Positions 24,025 to 32,928 of a stretch of 64,000 nucleotides of DNA are shown here, piece by piece. The translations under genes and the position numbers were made by a program. The stretch covers positions 1,860,001 through 1,924,000 of the forward strand of contig NZ_JALKBW010000001.1 in assembly GCF_023017165.1 (NCBI RefSeq). Direction: 5' to 3'. The number at the start of each line of letters is the position of its first letter. The first letter of the stretch is position 1. Source of the DNA: Gordonia alkaliphila. Its GTDB lineage: Bacteria > Actinomycetota > Actinomycetes > Mycobacteriales > Mycobacteriaceae. The notes under the pieces are model-generated. The model saw only the letters and a list, made by a program, of their open reading frames with translations, ran no database searches and was not told the origin of the DNA.

Positions 24025-25662
24025 ATGGCCTACACCATTGGGGACCTCTTCGAGCACGCCGTCGACCTGATGCCCGAGCGCATCGCGCTGGAATCGGGCG
24101 ACCGCAAGCGCACCTACGCGGAGTTGGAGGAGCGCAGTAACGCGCTGGCGCACACCCTGCGTGAGCTGGGGGTCCAGCCCGGCGATGCGGTGGGCCTGTA
24201 CAGCAGAAACACCATCGAAGCCGTCGAGGCGATGCTGGCCATCTTCAAGGCCCGCGCGGTGATGGCGAACGTCAACTACCGGTACGTGGAGCACGAGCTG
24301 GAGCACCTGTTCACCGACTCCGGGATGAAGGTGCTCATCCACGAGCAGCAGTACACCGACCGCGTGCTGAACGTGTTATCGAAAACGCCCACCGCGATCA
24401 CCGCGCGCATCGTGATCGACGACGAGACCCCGGCGATCGACGACGACGGACACCGCTACGAGGACGTTCTCGCGCGCGGCCGCACGGACCGGGATTTCGA
24501 AGAGCGCACCAACGACGACCTGTACATGCTCTACACCGGCGGCACCACGGGTAAGCCCAAGGGCGTCGTCTGGCGGCAGGAGGACGTCTGGCGCGTCCTC
24601 GGCGGCGGCATCGACTGGTACAGCGGCCGCCCCATCGAGGACGAGTGGGAGCACGCGCGCACCGGCGCCGACTCCGGGCAGCTGGTGCGGTTCGCGATAC
24701 CGCCGTTCATCCACGGCGGCAGCCAGTGGGCCATCTTCCAGTCGCTGTTCGCCGGCGGCAAAGCGGTGGTCTACCCGGAGTTCGAGCCGCACGCCATCTG
24801 GCAGGCCGTCGCCGACCACGGGGTCAACGTCGTCTTCATCACCGGCGACGCCATGGCTCGCCCGATGATCGACGCCCTGGACGAGCGCGACTACGACACC
24901 TCCACCGTGGTCTCGGTGGCCTCGTCGGCCGCGCTCTTCTCACCCGCGGTCAAGGACCGCTACCTCGAACGCTTCCCGAACGCGGTGATCGTCGACGCCA
25001 TCGGCTCCTCGGAGACCGGTTTCGGCGGCATGGGCATGGCGGTCAAGGGCAAGAGCCGCGTCGGCGCGCCGACGGTCAAGGCCGACCCGGAGACCCACGT
25101 CCTCCGCGAGGACGGCACCCCGGTGACCCCCGGCAGCGGGGAAGTCGGCGTGCTGGCCCGCTCCGGCCACATCCCGCTGCGCTACCACGGCGATCCGGTC
25201 AAGTCCGCGAAGACCTTCGTGGTCTACGACGGCGTGCGGTACTCGCTGCCCGGCGACCACGCCGTCCTCGAAGCCGACGGCACCATCACCATGCTGGGCC
25301 GCGGCTCGGGCTCGATCAACACCGGCGGCGAGAAGGTCTTCCCGGAGGAAGTCGAGGCCGCGCTCAAGGGCCATCCCGCCGTGCTCGACACCGTGGTGGT
25401 CGGCGTGCCCGACGACCGCTTCGGCCAGCGCGTGGCCGCCGTGATCGCCACCCGCGACGGCGCCCGCCCGTCCCTGAACGACCTGAACGCGACCGTTCGC
25501 ACCGAGCTCGCCGGCTACAAGTGCCCGCGCAGCGTCTGGTTCGTCGAGGTCGTGAAGCGCTCTCCCGCAGGCAAACCCGACTATCGCTGGGCGGCGGAGA
25601 TCGCCGCCTCCCGCGACCCCGATGACAGCTCCACCCCCGGCAATACCGCAACGAAAGTGTGA
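24025..25662 (+). CDS. fadD19: FadD19, steroid side-chain acyl-CoA synthetase
   Basis: A 545-residue AMP-forming steroid-CoA ligase. It shows LYTGGTTGKPKGVVWRQED, FITGDAMARPMIDAL, DAIGSSETGFGGMGMA, the hinge GRGSGSINTGGEKVFPEEVE and the C-terminal RSPAGKPDYRW with the catalytic lysine. These are the Rv3515c wordings. FadD19 activates C26 carboxylates of the intact side chain, and in Rhodococcus it is needed for C24-branched sterols, which fits the nearby ltp3 and ltp4. The next gene begins one base after its stop. Confidence 0.94.
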   Translation: MAYTIGDLFEHAVDLMPERIALESGDRKRTYAELEERSNALAHTLRELGVQPGDAVGLYSRNTIEAVEAMLAIFKARAVMANVNYRYVEHELEHLFTDSGMKVLIHEQQYTDRVLNVLSKTPTAITARIVIDDETPAIDDDGHRYEDVLARGRTDRDFEERTNDDLYMLYTGGTTGKPKGVVWRQEDVWRVLGGGIDWYSGRPIEDEWEHARTGADSGQLVRFAIPPFIHGGSQWAIFQSLFAGGKAVVYPEFEPHAIWQAVADHGVNVVFITGDAMARPMIDALDERDYDTSTVVSVASSAALFSPAVKDRYLERFPNAVIVDAIGSSETGFGGMGMAVKGKSRVGAPTVKADPETHVLREDGTPVTPGSGEVGVLARSGHIPLRYHGDPVKSAKTFVVYDGVRYSLPGDHAVLEADGTITMLGRGSGSINTGGEKVFPEEVEAALKGHPAVLDTVVVGVPDDRFGQRVAAVIATRDGARPSLNDLNATVRTELAGYKCPRSVWFVEVVKRSPAGKPDYRWAAEIAASRDPDDSSTPGNTATKV

Positions 25663-25663
25663 A

Positions 25664-26809
25664 ATGACCGCACCCAAGATCCGTACCGCACTCACCGAGA
25701 AGTTCGGCATCGACTACCCCATCTTCGGCTTCACGCCGAGCCAGGACGTCGCCGCGGCCATCAGCCGCGCCGGCGGCCTGGGCGTCCTCGGCTGTGTCCG
25801 CTTCAACGACCCGGGCGAGCTCGACGAGGTCCTCGAGTGGATGCACGAGAACACCGACGGCAAGCCCTTCGGCGTCGACGTCGTGATGCCCGCCAAGATC
25901 CCCACCGAGGGCTCCAAGGTGGACCTGGACTCGATGATCCCGCCTGAGCACCGGGCCTTCGTGGAGCGCACGCTCGACGACCTCGGCGTCCCGCCGCTGC
26001 CGGAGGGCGAGGACCGCATCAACACCGGCGTCCTCGGCTGGCTGCACTCGGTGGCCCGCTCGCACGTCGACGTCTCCATGGAGCACGCCCGCAAGTACGG
26101 CCAGATCAAGCTGATCGCCAACGCGCTGGGCTCGCCGCCCGACGACGTCATCGCGCTCTCGCATGAGAACGGCGTCGCCGTCGCCGCGCTGGCCGGCTCC
26201 ACCCACCACGCGCTGAACCACGTGAGCGCGGGCGTCGACATCGTCATCGCTCAGGGCTACGAGGGCGGCGGCCACACCGGTGAGGTCACCTCGATGGTGC
26301 TGTGGCCCGAGGTGGTCGACGCCGTGGGCTCGGCCCCGGTGCTCGCTGCCGGCGGCGTGGGCAGCGGCCGCCAGATGGCCGCGGCGCTGGCGCTGGGCGC
26401 GCAGGGCGTGTGGATGGGCACCTACTGGCTCACCGCCGCCGAGTACAAGCTGGGCGCATCCGGCGACGGACCGTCGACCGTCCAGAAGGCGCTCCTGAAG
26501 GCCACCTCGCGCGACACCGTGCGCAGCCGGATCTACTCGGGCAAGCCCGCGCGTCTGCTCAAGACCAAGTGGACGCAGGCCTGGGAGGCCGAGGGGGCGC
26601 CCGACGCACTGCCGATGCCGCTGCAGAACCTGCTCGTCGGCGAGGCGCACGCGCGCATCTCGGTGAGCGACGACCCCGAGGTGGTCGCCATGCCGGCCGG
26701 TCAGATCGTGGGCCGCTGCAACGACATCGTGCCGGTGGCGGACATGATCGCCGACATGGTCGCCGAGTACACCGAGGCCGTGGCCCGGATGGACAAGTCG
26801 CTGGGCTGA
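25664..26809 (+). CDS. Nitronate-monooxygenase-fold flavoprotein
   Basis: A 381-residue TIM-barrel flavoprotein. Marks are FGIDYPIFGFTPSQDVAAAI, SRAGGLGVLG, AQGYEGGGHTGEVTSMVL and LAAGGVGSGRQMAAALALGA, the FMN-binding pattern of nitronate monooxygenases and related enoyl reductases. The gene starts one base after the fadD19 stop, so it is part of that KstR-controlled transcript. By analogy with IpdC, which shares the fold, it may oxidise or reduce a steroid-CoA, but the true reaction is unknown. A strong terminator follows. Confidence 0.85.
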   Translation: MTAPKIRTALTEKFGIDYPIFGFTPSQDVAAAISRAGGLGVLGCVRFNDPGELDEVLEWMHENTDGKPFGVDVVMPAKIPTEGSKVDLDSMIPPEHRAFVERTLDDLGVPPLPEGEDRINTGVLGWLHSVARSHVDVSMEHARKYGQIKLIANALGSPPDDVIALSHENGVAVAALAGSTHHALNHVSAGVDIVIAQGYEGGGHTGEVTSMVLWPEVVDAVGSAPVLAAGGVGSGRQMAAALALGAQGVWMGTYWLTAAEYKLGASGDGPSTVQKALLKATSRDTVRSRIYSGKPARLLKTKWTQAWEAEGAPDALPMPLQNLLVGEAHARISVSDDPEVVAMPAGQIVGRCNDIVPVADMIADMVAEYTEAVARMDKSLG

Positions 26810-26830
26810 CACCGGTGGCGGGACCGTCGT

Positions 26831-26916
26831 TCCCGCGAGACGATTCCGCTCCCGCGGGCCTGGAGAAGGCCCGCGGGAGCGGAATGCTTTCGCGGCAACG
26901 GAGACGTCTCGCGGGA
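26831..26916. terminator. Two-tier hairpin terminator between converging operons
   Basis: The inner stem pairs 26843-26861 with 26867-26885 (19 bp, perfect, GGAGA loop). An outer 12-bp stem pairs TCCCGCGAGACG (26831-26842) with CGTCTCGCGGGA (26905-26916). It lies between the nitronate-monooxygenase-fold gene and fadD17. Confidence 0.85.
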
Positions 26917-26919
26917 GCG

Positions 26920-26964
26920 GACCCTTCGATGGGCTCAGGGAGCGACGATGTGGCTCAGGGAGCG
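26920..26964 (+). repeat. Dispersed intergenic element, copy C, with a short direct repeat
   Basis: GACCCTTCGATGGGCTCAGG at 26920 is a variant of the element at 23085. GGCTCAGGGAGCG then occurs twice, at 26932-26944 and 26952-26964, just before the fadD17 stop. Confidence 0.6.
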
Positions 26965-26971
26965 GGCGCGG

Positions 26972-28495
26972 TCAGAGCCACCAGTCGGGTTCGCCGAGGG
27001 TGGCGGTGAGGCCGGCGCGGGAGGTCTTGAACGTCGCGGTCTCGCGGAGTTCGTCCACCAGCCACACCTGCGTCGGGTGCTGCTTGGGACCCAGATCGTC
27101 TTGTGCCGCAAGGAAATCCAGGAAGTCGACGCGGTCCAGGCCGGGCGCGACGAGCAGTGCGCCCACCTCGTCGCCGATCTCGGCGACGACGCCGAAGACC
27201 AGCGCGTGCTGCACCGCCGGATGGCGCTGCAGAACCCGCTCGATGGGCGCGGTGCCGAGATTCTCCCCGTCCACGCGCAGCCAGTCGCCGAGGCGGCCGG
27301 CGAAGTGCACGAAGCCGCCGTCGTCCACCCAGCCGAGATCGCCGGTGCGGTACATGCCGCCGCGGAGGCGGTCCTCGGTGGCCGCGTCGTCGCGGTAGTA
27401 GCCGTCGAACAGGCCCGGTCCGGAGCTGTTGACGATCTCGCCGACCTCGCCCACCGCGACCGGTCGGCCGGTCGCCGGATCCACGACGGCCACCGGCTCG
27501 CGCAGCGGACCGAGCGCATCGTCGGGCGTCTCCGGGGTCCGCGTGATCGCCACGCCGCCCTCGGTGGAGCCGAAACCGTCGATCACCCGGGCGCCGAAGC
27601 GACGGGCGAACTCGGCGCGATCGGCGGCGGTGGCCTCGTTGCCGTACATGATGCGCAACGACGTCTGCGCGTCGTCGGGCTGTTCGGGCGTGGCCAGGAT
27701 GTAGTGCAGCGGCTTGCCGACGTAGTTCGCGTACGTCACGCCGTAGCGCCGGAGATCGGCGCCGAAACCACTGGCGGAGAAGCGCTTTCGCAGAACGATC
27801 GACGCCGCGCCTGCCGCGGCCACCGACCAGCCCGCGATCAGGGCATTGGAGTGGAACATCGGCATGGCCAGGTGCACCACGTCGTCGGCGCCGATGCGGA
27901 AGCGATGGGCGAGCATCTTCCCGGCGGCGGCGAACTTGCGCTGACTGCAGCGCACGGCCTTCGGGTCCCCGGTGGTGCCGGAGGTGAAGATCAGCATCAC
28001 CAGGTCGTCCGGATCGGCCTGCGGCACCGCGGGTGGACCCGGCGGAACGTCAGCGGCGGCCGTCGCCAGCAGGTCCTGCCAGACGGGGCCGTCGACGTCG
28101 ATCACCGGCACTCCGGAAGCGGCCAGGTCGTCGCCGAGCAGGTCGCGGGTGGACGCATCCACCAGCACCGCCTGGCAATCCGACCGCTTGACGTCGGCGA
28201 TCAACGCCGCCCCGCGGCGGGTGGGATTCAGGCCCACCAGCACGCAGCCGCCGAACGCGGCCGCGCCGAACAGGTAACTGAACTCCGGGGTGTTCGGAAG
28301 GAGGACCCCCACGTGCGGGGGCCGAGCCGGGTGGAGCAGCGCCCGCAGCGCGACCACCCGCAGCGCACTGGCTGCCAGATGGTCGCGCCACGAGACGAAC
28401 TCGTCGCCGGCGTGCACGCCGCGATCGGTGACCCCGACGAGCGGGGCCAGCAGTTCGGTCAGCGTGCGGCGGTCGGTGACCGCGGGCTCGTTCAC
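26972..28495 (-). CDS. fadD17: FadD17, steroid acyl-CoA synthetase
   Basis: A 507-residue AMP-forming ligase matching Rv3506. Motifs are LIFTSGTTGDPKAVRCSQRK, PMFHSNALIAGW, YANYVGKPLHYILATPE, GFGSTEGGVAITRT and the hinge FAGRLGDWLRVDGENLGTAPIE. FadD17 activates shortened steroid side-chain acids. GTG 28495 overlaps the fadE27 stop by GTGA and gives the expected N-terminus (TELLAPLVGVTDRGVHAGDE); the frame stays open further upstream but that part lies inside fadE27. It is the last gene of the fadE26-fadE27-fadD17 operon. Confidence 0.94.
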   Translation of the reverse strand: MNEPAVTDRRTLTELLAPLVGVTDRGVHAGDEFVSWRDHLAASALRVVALRALLHPARPPHVGVLLPNTPEFSYLFGAAAFGGCVLVGLNPTRRGAALIADVKRSDCQAVLVDASTRDLLGDDLAASGVPVIDVDGPVWQDLLATAAADVPPGPPAVPQADPDDLVMLIFTSGTTGDPKAVRCSQRKFAAAGKMLAHRFRIGADDVVHLAMPMFHSNALIAGWSVAAAGAASIVLRKRFSASGFGADLRRYGVTYANYVGKPLHYILATPEQPDDAQTSLRIMYGNEATAADRAEFARRFGARVIDGFGSTEGGVAITRTPETPDDALGPLREPVAVVDPATGRPVAVGEVGEIVNSSGPGLFDGYYRDDAATEDRLRGGMYRTGDLGWVDDGGFVHFAGRLGDWLRVDGENLGTAPIERVLQRHPAVQHALVFGVVAEIGDEVGALLVAPGLDRVDFLDFLAAQDDLGPKQHPTQVWLVDELRETATFKTSRAGLTATLGEPDWWL

Positions 28496-29613
28496 CCGAG
28501 GGCGCCGGCCGCGATCAGGTCGCCCAACTGGTCCAGGACCACCGGGGCCGAGCCGTAGGTGAACTCGTTCGCCTTGGCGCGCAGGAAGTACCGGTGCGCC
28601 GGGTGCGAGGTGTCCAGGCCGACCCCGCCGTGCACGTGTACGGCGGTGTGGGCCACCCGGTGGCCGGCGTCGTCGGCCCAGAATTTGGCCGTCGCGACGG
28701 CACCGGTGATCTCGTCCGCGGTGCACTCGGCCTGCCCGGACATCAGCCACGCTGCCTGCGCGGTGCTCAGCGCGAGTCCCTGGGCGTCGATGTAGCCGTC
28801 GGCCAGACGCTGCGCGACGGCCTGGAACGAGCCGATCGGCCGACCGAACTGTTCGCGTTCGCGGGCGTAGACGGCGGTGGCCTCCAGCGCGGCGGAGACC
28901 GCGCCGGACTGATCGGCGGCCACGCCGAGGCGCAGCAGATCGGCCACGTGGGTCACGGTGGCGCTGCCGCCGGACAGCACATCGTCGTCGGACACCACGA
29001 CGCCGTCGAACTCCACCGTGAAGGTCGGCAGCAGGCCGGTGCTCGGGGTGGCGACGAGGTTGACGCCGGTCGCGGCGGTACGGACCACGGCGACCACGGG
29101 GCCGTCCGGTCCCATGGCGTTGACCAGCAGTGCGGTCGCGGCTTCGGCGTAGGGCACGTTGACCTTCACGCCGGAGAGCACGCCGCCGGTGATCGTCGTC
29201 GACGGCTCCAGCGCGGACACGCCGAGGTCTTCCTCGAACGCGGCGCTGAGGATCACCTCGCCGGTGCACGCCGGGCGCACCAGTTCGTCGATGAGGGCGG
29301 CCGAACCGAAGCGGCTGGTCGCGGGCACGGCGGCGACCGCGTGCGGGCCGTAGGGGACGCGAGCCAGGTGCCGGCCGAGCGCGGTGGCCACCGCGACGGT
29401 CTCCTCGGCGCCGAGGGCGTCGTCGCCGCTCACCTCGGGGGCGGCGGCCAGGCCGAGCAGGCCCGCGGAGCCCAGTTCACGCCACAGCTGCTCGTCGAGC
29501 GGTGCCGCGGCGGCCTCCAACTCGGCGACGCGGTCCGCGGTGCTGACGGCGGCGGCGATGTCGGCGGCCAGGGGGCCCACCTCGCCGGCGGCTTCGGAAG
29601 GATTGAAGTCCAT
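28492..29613 (-). CDS. fadE27: FadE27 (ChsE5), acyl-CoA dehydrogenase subunit
   Basis: A 373-residue acyl-CoA dehydrogenase chain, equal in length to Rv3505. With FadE26 it forms the alpha2beta2 ChsE4-ChsE5 enzyme that dehydrogenates steroid-CoAs with a five-carbon side chain. The C-terminal domain has REREQFGRPIGSFQAVAQRL and AHTAVHVHGGVGLDTSHPAH, while the N-terminal flavin region is degenerate, as in the non-catalytic partner chains. It lies 26 bp after fadE26 and overlaps fadD17 by 4 bp. Confidence 0.92.
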   Translation of the reverse strand: MDFNPSEAAGEVGPLAADIAAAVSTADRVAELEAAAAPLDEQLWRELGSAGLLGLAAAPEVSGDDALGAEETVAVATALGRHLARVPYGPHAVAAVPATSRFGSAALIDELVRPACTGEVILSAAFEEDLGVSALEPSTTITGGVLSGVKVNVPYAEAATALLVNAMGPDGPVVAVVRTAATGVNLVATPSTGLLPTFTVEFDGVVVSDDDVLSGGSATVTHVADLLRLGVAADQSGAVSAALEATAVYAREREQFGRPIGSFQAVAQRLADGYIDAQGLALSTAQAAWLMSGQAECTADEITGAVATAKFWADDAGHRVAHTAVHVHGGVGLDTSHPAHRYFLRAKANEFTYGSAPVVLDQLGDLIAAGALG

Positions 29614-29639
29614 GATGTCTCTCTTCGCCTGGTAGGTGG

Positions 29640-30827
29640 TCAGCGTCGGGCCGGGGGCAGCTTCAGTGCCAGCATGCCGATGATGTCGCGCTGGACCTCG
29701 TTGGTGCCGCCGCCGAAGGTCAGGATCAGCGAGGTGCGCTGGAAGCGCTCGAGGCGACCGGCGACGTGCACGCCGGGGCTGCCGGCACGGAGCGTGGCGG
29801 CGGGGCCGACCACCTCCATCAGGAGTCGGTAGGCCTCGGTGGCGAACTCGGTGCCGAAGACCTTGGTGGCCGACGCATCAGCCGGCGACGGCGAGCCGCC
29901 CTGCGCGGCGATCGAAGCGATCTTCCAGTTGATCAGCTTCAGGTACTCCACCTTGGCGTGCACGCGCGCGAGGTTGCTGCGCACCCACGGGGTGTCGATC
30001 AGCGCCTGGCCGTTGGCGGCCGTGGTCTTGCGGGCGAAGTCGATGGTCTCGCGCAGCGCCGTCTGGATCGGGGCGGCACTGCACAGCGCGACCCGCTCGT
30101 GGTTGAGCTGATTGGTCACCAGCGGCCAGCCGCCTCCTTCCTCGCTGACGCGCGCGGAGACCGGGACGCGCACGTCCTGGTAGTAGGTGGCCGAGGTGTC
30201 GACGCCGGACATGGTGTGCACCGGAGTGTACGAGAAGCCTTCGGCGTCGGTCGGCACGATCAGCATCGACAGACCCTTGTGCTTGGAGGCCTCCGGGTCG
30301 GTGCGACAGGCCAGCCAGACGTAGTCGGCGTACGGAATCAGGCTGGTCCACATCTTCTGACCGTTGATCACGTACTCGTCGCCTTCGCGCACCGCCGAGG
30401 TCCGCAGCGCGGCCAGGTCGGTGCCCGCGCCGGGCTCGGAGTAACCGATAGAGAAGTGCAGGTCGCCGGCCGCGATCTTCGGAAGGAAGAACTCCTTCTG
30501 CTCGTCGGTGCCGTACGCCATGATGGTCGGCGCGACCGAGTTGATCGTCAGGAACGGCACCGGCGCGCCGGCGATGGCGGCCTCGTCGGTGAAGATCAGC
30601 TGGTCCATCATGGACCGGTTGGCGCCGCCGTACTCGGTGGGCCACCCGAGGGCCAGCCATCCGTCGGTGCCCATCTGTTTCACCACGTCACGATAGGCAT
30701 CGCCCTCACCGAGCTCACCCTCACCGCCGGTAAGTGCGGCGCGGCGCTCCGGGGTCATCAGACCGGTGAAATATGCGCGCAACTCGCGACGCAGACCCTC
30801 TTGCTCGGGCGTGTAAGCGATACGCAT
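29640..30827 (-). CDS. fadE26: FadE26 (ChsE4), acyl-CoA dehydrogenase subunit
   Basis: A 395-residue acyl-CoA dehydrogenase, the Rv3504 counterpart. It keeps the flavin and substrate motifs IGYSEPGAGTDLAALRT, GQKMWTSLIPYADYVWLACR and the C-terminal LTFGGGTNEVQRDIIGML. It pairs with FadE27 as the ChsE4-ChsE5 heterotetramer. The ATG at 30827 is 25 bp from a perfect KstR box that it shares with the divergent fdxD gene. Confidence 0.94.
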   Translation of the reverse strand: MRIAYTPEQEGLRRELRAYFTGLMTPERRAALTGGEGELGEGDAYRDVVKQMGTDGWLALGWPTEYGGANRSMMDQLIFTDEAAIAGAPVPFLTINSVAPTIMAYGTDEQKEFFLPKIAAGDLHFSIGYSEPGAGTDLAALRTSAVREGDEYVINGQKMWTSLIPYADYVWLACRTDPEASKHKGLSMLIVPTDAEGFSYTPVHTMSGVDTSATYYQDVRVPVSARVSEEGGGWPLVTNQLNHERVALCSAAPIQTALRETIDFARKTTAANGQALIDTPWVRSNLARVHAKVEYLKLINWKIASIAAQGGSPSPADASATKVFGTEFATEAYRLLMEVVGPAATLRAGSPGVHVAGRLERFQRTSLILTFGGGTNEVQRDIIGMLALKLPPARR

Positions 30828-30852
30828 TCAGCATCTCCTGCTTGGCTAGTTC

Positions 30853-30866
30853 TGAAACACGTTCTA
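30853..30866. promoter_or_regulatory. KstR operator between fadE26 and fdxD
   Basis: TGAAACACGTTCTA is a full consensus match. A second overlapping inverted repeat, ACACGTT-CT-AACGTGT (30857-30872), extends it on the fdxD side. Confidence 0.88.
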
Positions 30867-30919
30867 ACGTGTAATCACGGGATCCGTCAACCGGGTTGGC
30901 GGGCGAGGAGAGGAAACCA

Positions 30920-31108
30920 ATGCGAGTCAAGTGCGATTTCGACCTGTGCGAGTCCAATGCGGTCTGCGTCGGCATGGCGCCCGACGTCTTCGAGCTCGAC
31001 GACAATGACTACCTGGTGATTTTGCAGGAGGAGGTGCCCGCCGAGCGCGAAGAGGAGATGCGTCAGGTGGTCGCGAGCTGCCCGCGGTCGGCGCTGTCGA
31101 TGGACTGA
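30920..31108 (+). CDS. fdxD: FdxD, 3Fe-4S ferredoxin
   Basis: A 62-residue ferredoxin like Rv3503c. Cys10, Cys16 and Cys54 (in LCESNAVC and SCPRSAL) are placed as the three ligands of a 3Fe-4S cluster; Cys5 is an extra cysteine. Such ferredoxins donate electrons to P450s or other sterol oxygenases, so CYP125 is a candidate partner. GGAGAGG precedes ATG 30920 by 7 bp. It is divergent from fadE26 under a shared KstR box and is followed by a second box before hsd4A. Confidence 0.93.
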   Translation: MRVKCDFDLCESNAVCVGMAPDVFELDDNDYLVILQEEVPAEREEEMRQVVASCPRSALSMD

Positions 31109-31158
31109 TCGACGACGCTCTCCTTGCCGTTCGGTAGGGGCGGAGGTGACAAATGTGT

Positions 31159-31172
31159 TAGAACATGTTCTA
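31159..31172. promoter_or_regulatory. KstR operator upstream of hsd4A and the Mce4 operon
   Basis: TAGAACATGTTCTA is a full consensus match and a near-perfect palindrome, 28 bp before the hsd4A ATG. It is the only box seen before the long hsd4A-yrbE4-mce4 run. Confidence 0.9.
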
Positions 31173-31200
31173 CTTCTGAGGGAGCGTTGAAAGGATCCAC

Positions 31201-32085
31201 ATGACTGAGTCGTTGTCGGGACGGGTTGCCGTCGTCACCGGTGCTGGTGCCGGACTGGGCCGAGCCGAAGCCATCGGCCTCGCGGCCGACGGAGCCACCG
31301 TGATCGTCAACGATCTGGCCTCCGCGCTGGAGGCCAGCGACGTGGTCGATGTGATCGCCGCAGCCGGCGGGACCGCGGTCCCGGTGGCCGGCGACATCGC
31401 CGAAGCGTCGACCGCCGACGAGATCCTGAAAGTCGCCACCGAGCAGCTCGGCGGCCTGCACATCGTCGTCAACAACGCCGGGATCACCCGCGACGCGATG
31501 CTGTTCAACATGACCGACGAGCAGTGGGACGCGGTGATCCGCGTTCACCTGCGCGGCCACTTCCTGCTGAACCGGAACGCCGCCGCCTACTGGCGGAACC
31601 TGTCGAAGGAGACCGGCGCGCCGGTTTACGGCCGTCTGATCAACACCTCGTCCGAAGCCGGGCTGCTCGGCCCCGCGGGCCAGGCCAACTACGGCGCAGC
31701 CAAGGCCGGCATCACCGCGCTGACCCTGACCGCTTCGCGCGCGCTGGAACGCTTCGGCGTCACCGCCAACGCGATCTGCCCGCGCGCCCGCACCGCGATG
31801 ACCGCACAGGTCTTCGGCGACGCGCCGGAAGGTCGGGTCGACCCGCTTTCGCCCGAGCATGTGGTGACGCTGGTGCGCTACCTGGCCAGCCCGGAAGCCG
31901 CCGATGTCAGCGGGCAGGTGTTCGTCGTTTATGGTCCCAAGGTGATGTTGATGGCCGCGCCCACCGTGCGCGAAGTCTTCACCGCCACGGGGGATCAATG
32001 GCAGCCGAGCGACCTCGGCGTCGAACTCTCGTCGTTCTTTGAAAGCGCTGACAAGCAATCGTTCTCCGCGCAAGATCTCATGTGA
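31201..32085 (+). CDS. hsd4A: Hsd4A-like steroid short-chain dehydrogenase (Rv3502c)
   Basis: A 294-residue SDR. It has VVTGAGAGLGRAEAIGLAAD, NNAGITRDAM, the serine in INTSSEAG and the YGAAKAG active site, and ends in a long C-terminal tail. It matches Rv3502c. Hsd4A proteins act as beta-hydroxyacyl-CoA dehydrogenases in side-chain beta-oxidation and also as 17beta-hydroxysteroid dehydrogenases. It sits directly before yrbE4A, as in M. tuberculosis, and is under a perfect KstR box. Confidence 0.92.
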   Translation: MTESLSGRVAVVTGAGAGLGRAEAIGLAADGATVIVNDLASALEASDVVDVIAAAGGTAVPVAGDIAEASTADEILKVATEQLGGLHIVVNNAGITRDAMLFNMTDEQWDAVIRVHLRGHFLLNRNAAAYWRNLSKETGAPVYGRLINTSSEAGLLGPAGQANYGAAKAGITALTLTASRALERFGVTANAICPRARTAMTAQVFGDAPEGRVDPLSPEHVVTLVRYLASPEAADVSGQVFVVYGPKVMLMAAPTVREVFTATGDQWQPSDLGVELSSFFESADKQSFSAQDLM

Positions 32086-32160
32086 TCGAACGACATTGAC
32101 CGAACCGACCCGCACAACCGTGCGTGGTAGGTTGACCTGCACGCATGCCAAGGAGGGGAC

Positions 32161-32925
32161 TTGCTGAATCGACTTGCCGTCCCGATGGGCGGCGTGGGCG
32201 ACTTCGTCGCCCTCTCCGTCGAATCAGCCCGCGAGCTCTTTCGTCGCCCCTTCCAGGCGCGCGAAACAGTGGAGCAGGCGTGGGCTATCGCACGCGTTTC
32301 GCTGGTGCCGACCCTGTTGGTCGCGATCCCGTTCACGGTGCTGGTCAGCTTCACGCTGAACATCCTGCTTCGCGAGATCGGTGCCCAGGACCTGTCCGGC
32401 GCCGGCACCGCGCTCGGCACCATCACGCAGATCGGACCGATCGTAACGGTGCTGATCGTGGCGGGCGCGGGCGCCACGGCGATCTGCGCCGACCTCGGTG
32501 CCCGCACCATCCGCGAAGAGATCGACGCCATGCGCGTGCTGGGTATCAACCCGATCCACCGCCTGGTGGTGCCCCGCGTGATCGCCTCGACCGGTGTCGC
32601 GCTGCTGCTCAACGGTCTGGTTTCCACCATCGGCATCGCGGGCGGCTTCGTCTTCTCGGTCTACCTGCAAGATGTGAACCCGGGTGCGTTCATTGCGAAC
32701 CTGACCCTGCTGACCGGGCTCGGCGAGCTCATCATCTCGATGGTGAAGGCCGCACTCTTCGGTCTGTTCGCAGGCCTCGTGGCCTGCTATCGCGGGTTGA
32801 ACGTCAAGGGTGGCGCGAAGGGCGTCGGCGACGCGGTGAACGAGACCGTCGTCTACTCCTTCATGGCGCTGTTCGTGGTCAATGTTGTGGTGACCGCGGT
32901 CGGTCTGAAAGTGACGATGGGCTGA
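32161..32925 (+). CDS. yrbE4A: YrbE4A, Mce4 ABC-transporter permease (MlaE family)
   Basis: A 254-residue integral membrane protein of the MlaE/YrbE permease family, equal in length to Rv3501c. The conserved stretch ICADLGARTIREEIDAMRVL and several hydrophobic helices are clear. With YrbE4B it forms the permease of the steroid importer; the ATPase (MceG/Mkl) is encoded elsewhere. Start is a TTG at 32161 preceded by AAGGAGGGG. A 75-bp gap after hsd4A shows no separate KstR box. Confidence 0.95.
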   Translation: MLNRLAVPMGGVGDFVALSVESARELFRRPFQARETVEQAWAIARVSLVPTLLVAIPFTVLVSFTLNILLREIGAQDLSGAGTALGTITQIGPIVTVLIVAGAGATAICADLGARTIREEIDAMRVLGINPIHRLVVPRVIASTGVALLLNGLVSTIGIAGGFVFSVYLQDVNPGAFIANLTLLTGLGELIISMVKAALFGLFAGLVACYRGLNVKGGAKGVGDAVNETVVYSFMALFVVNVVVTAVGLKVTMG

Positions 32926-32928
32926 ACC

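Noticed and set aside
28496-29269. N-terminal extension that would fuse extra residues to FadD17
   Set aside because: The frame stays open through fadE27 in the same direction but has Arg/Gly/Asp-rich random composition; FadD17 homology begins at GTG 28495.
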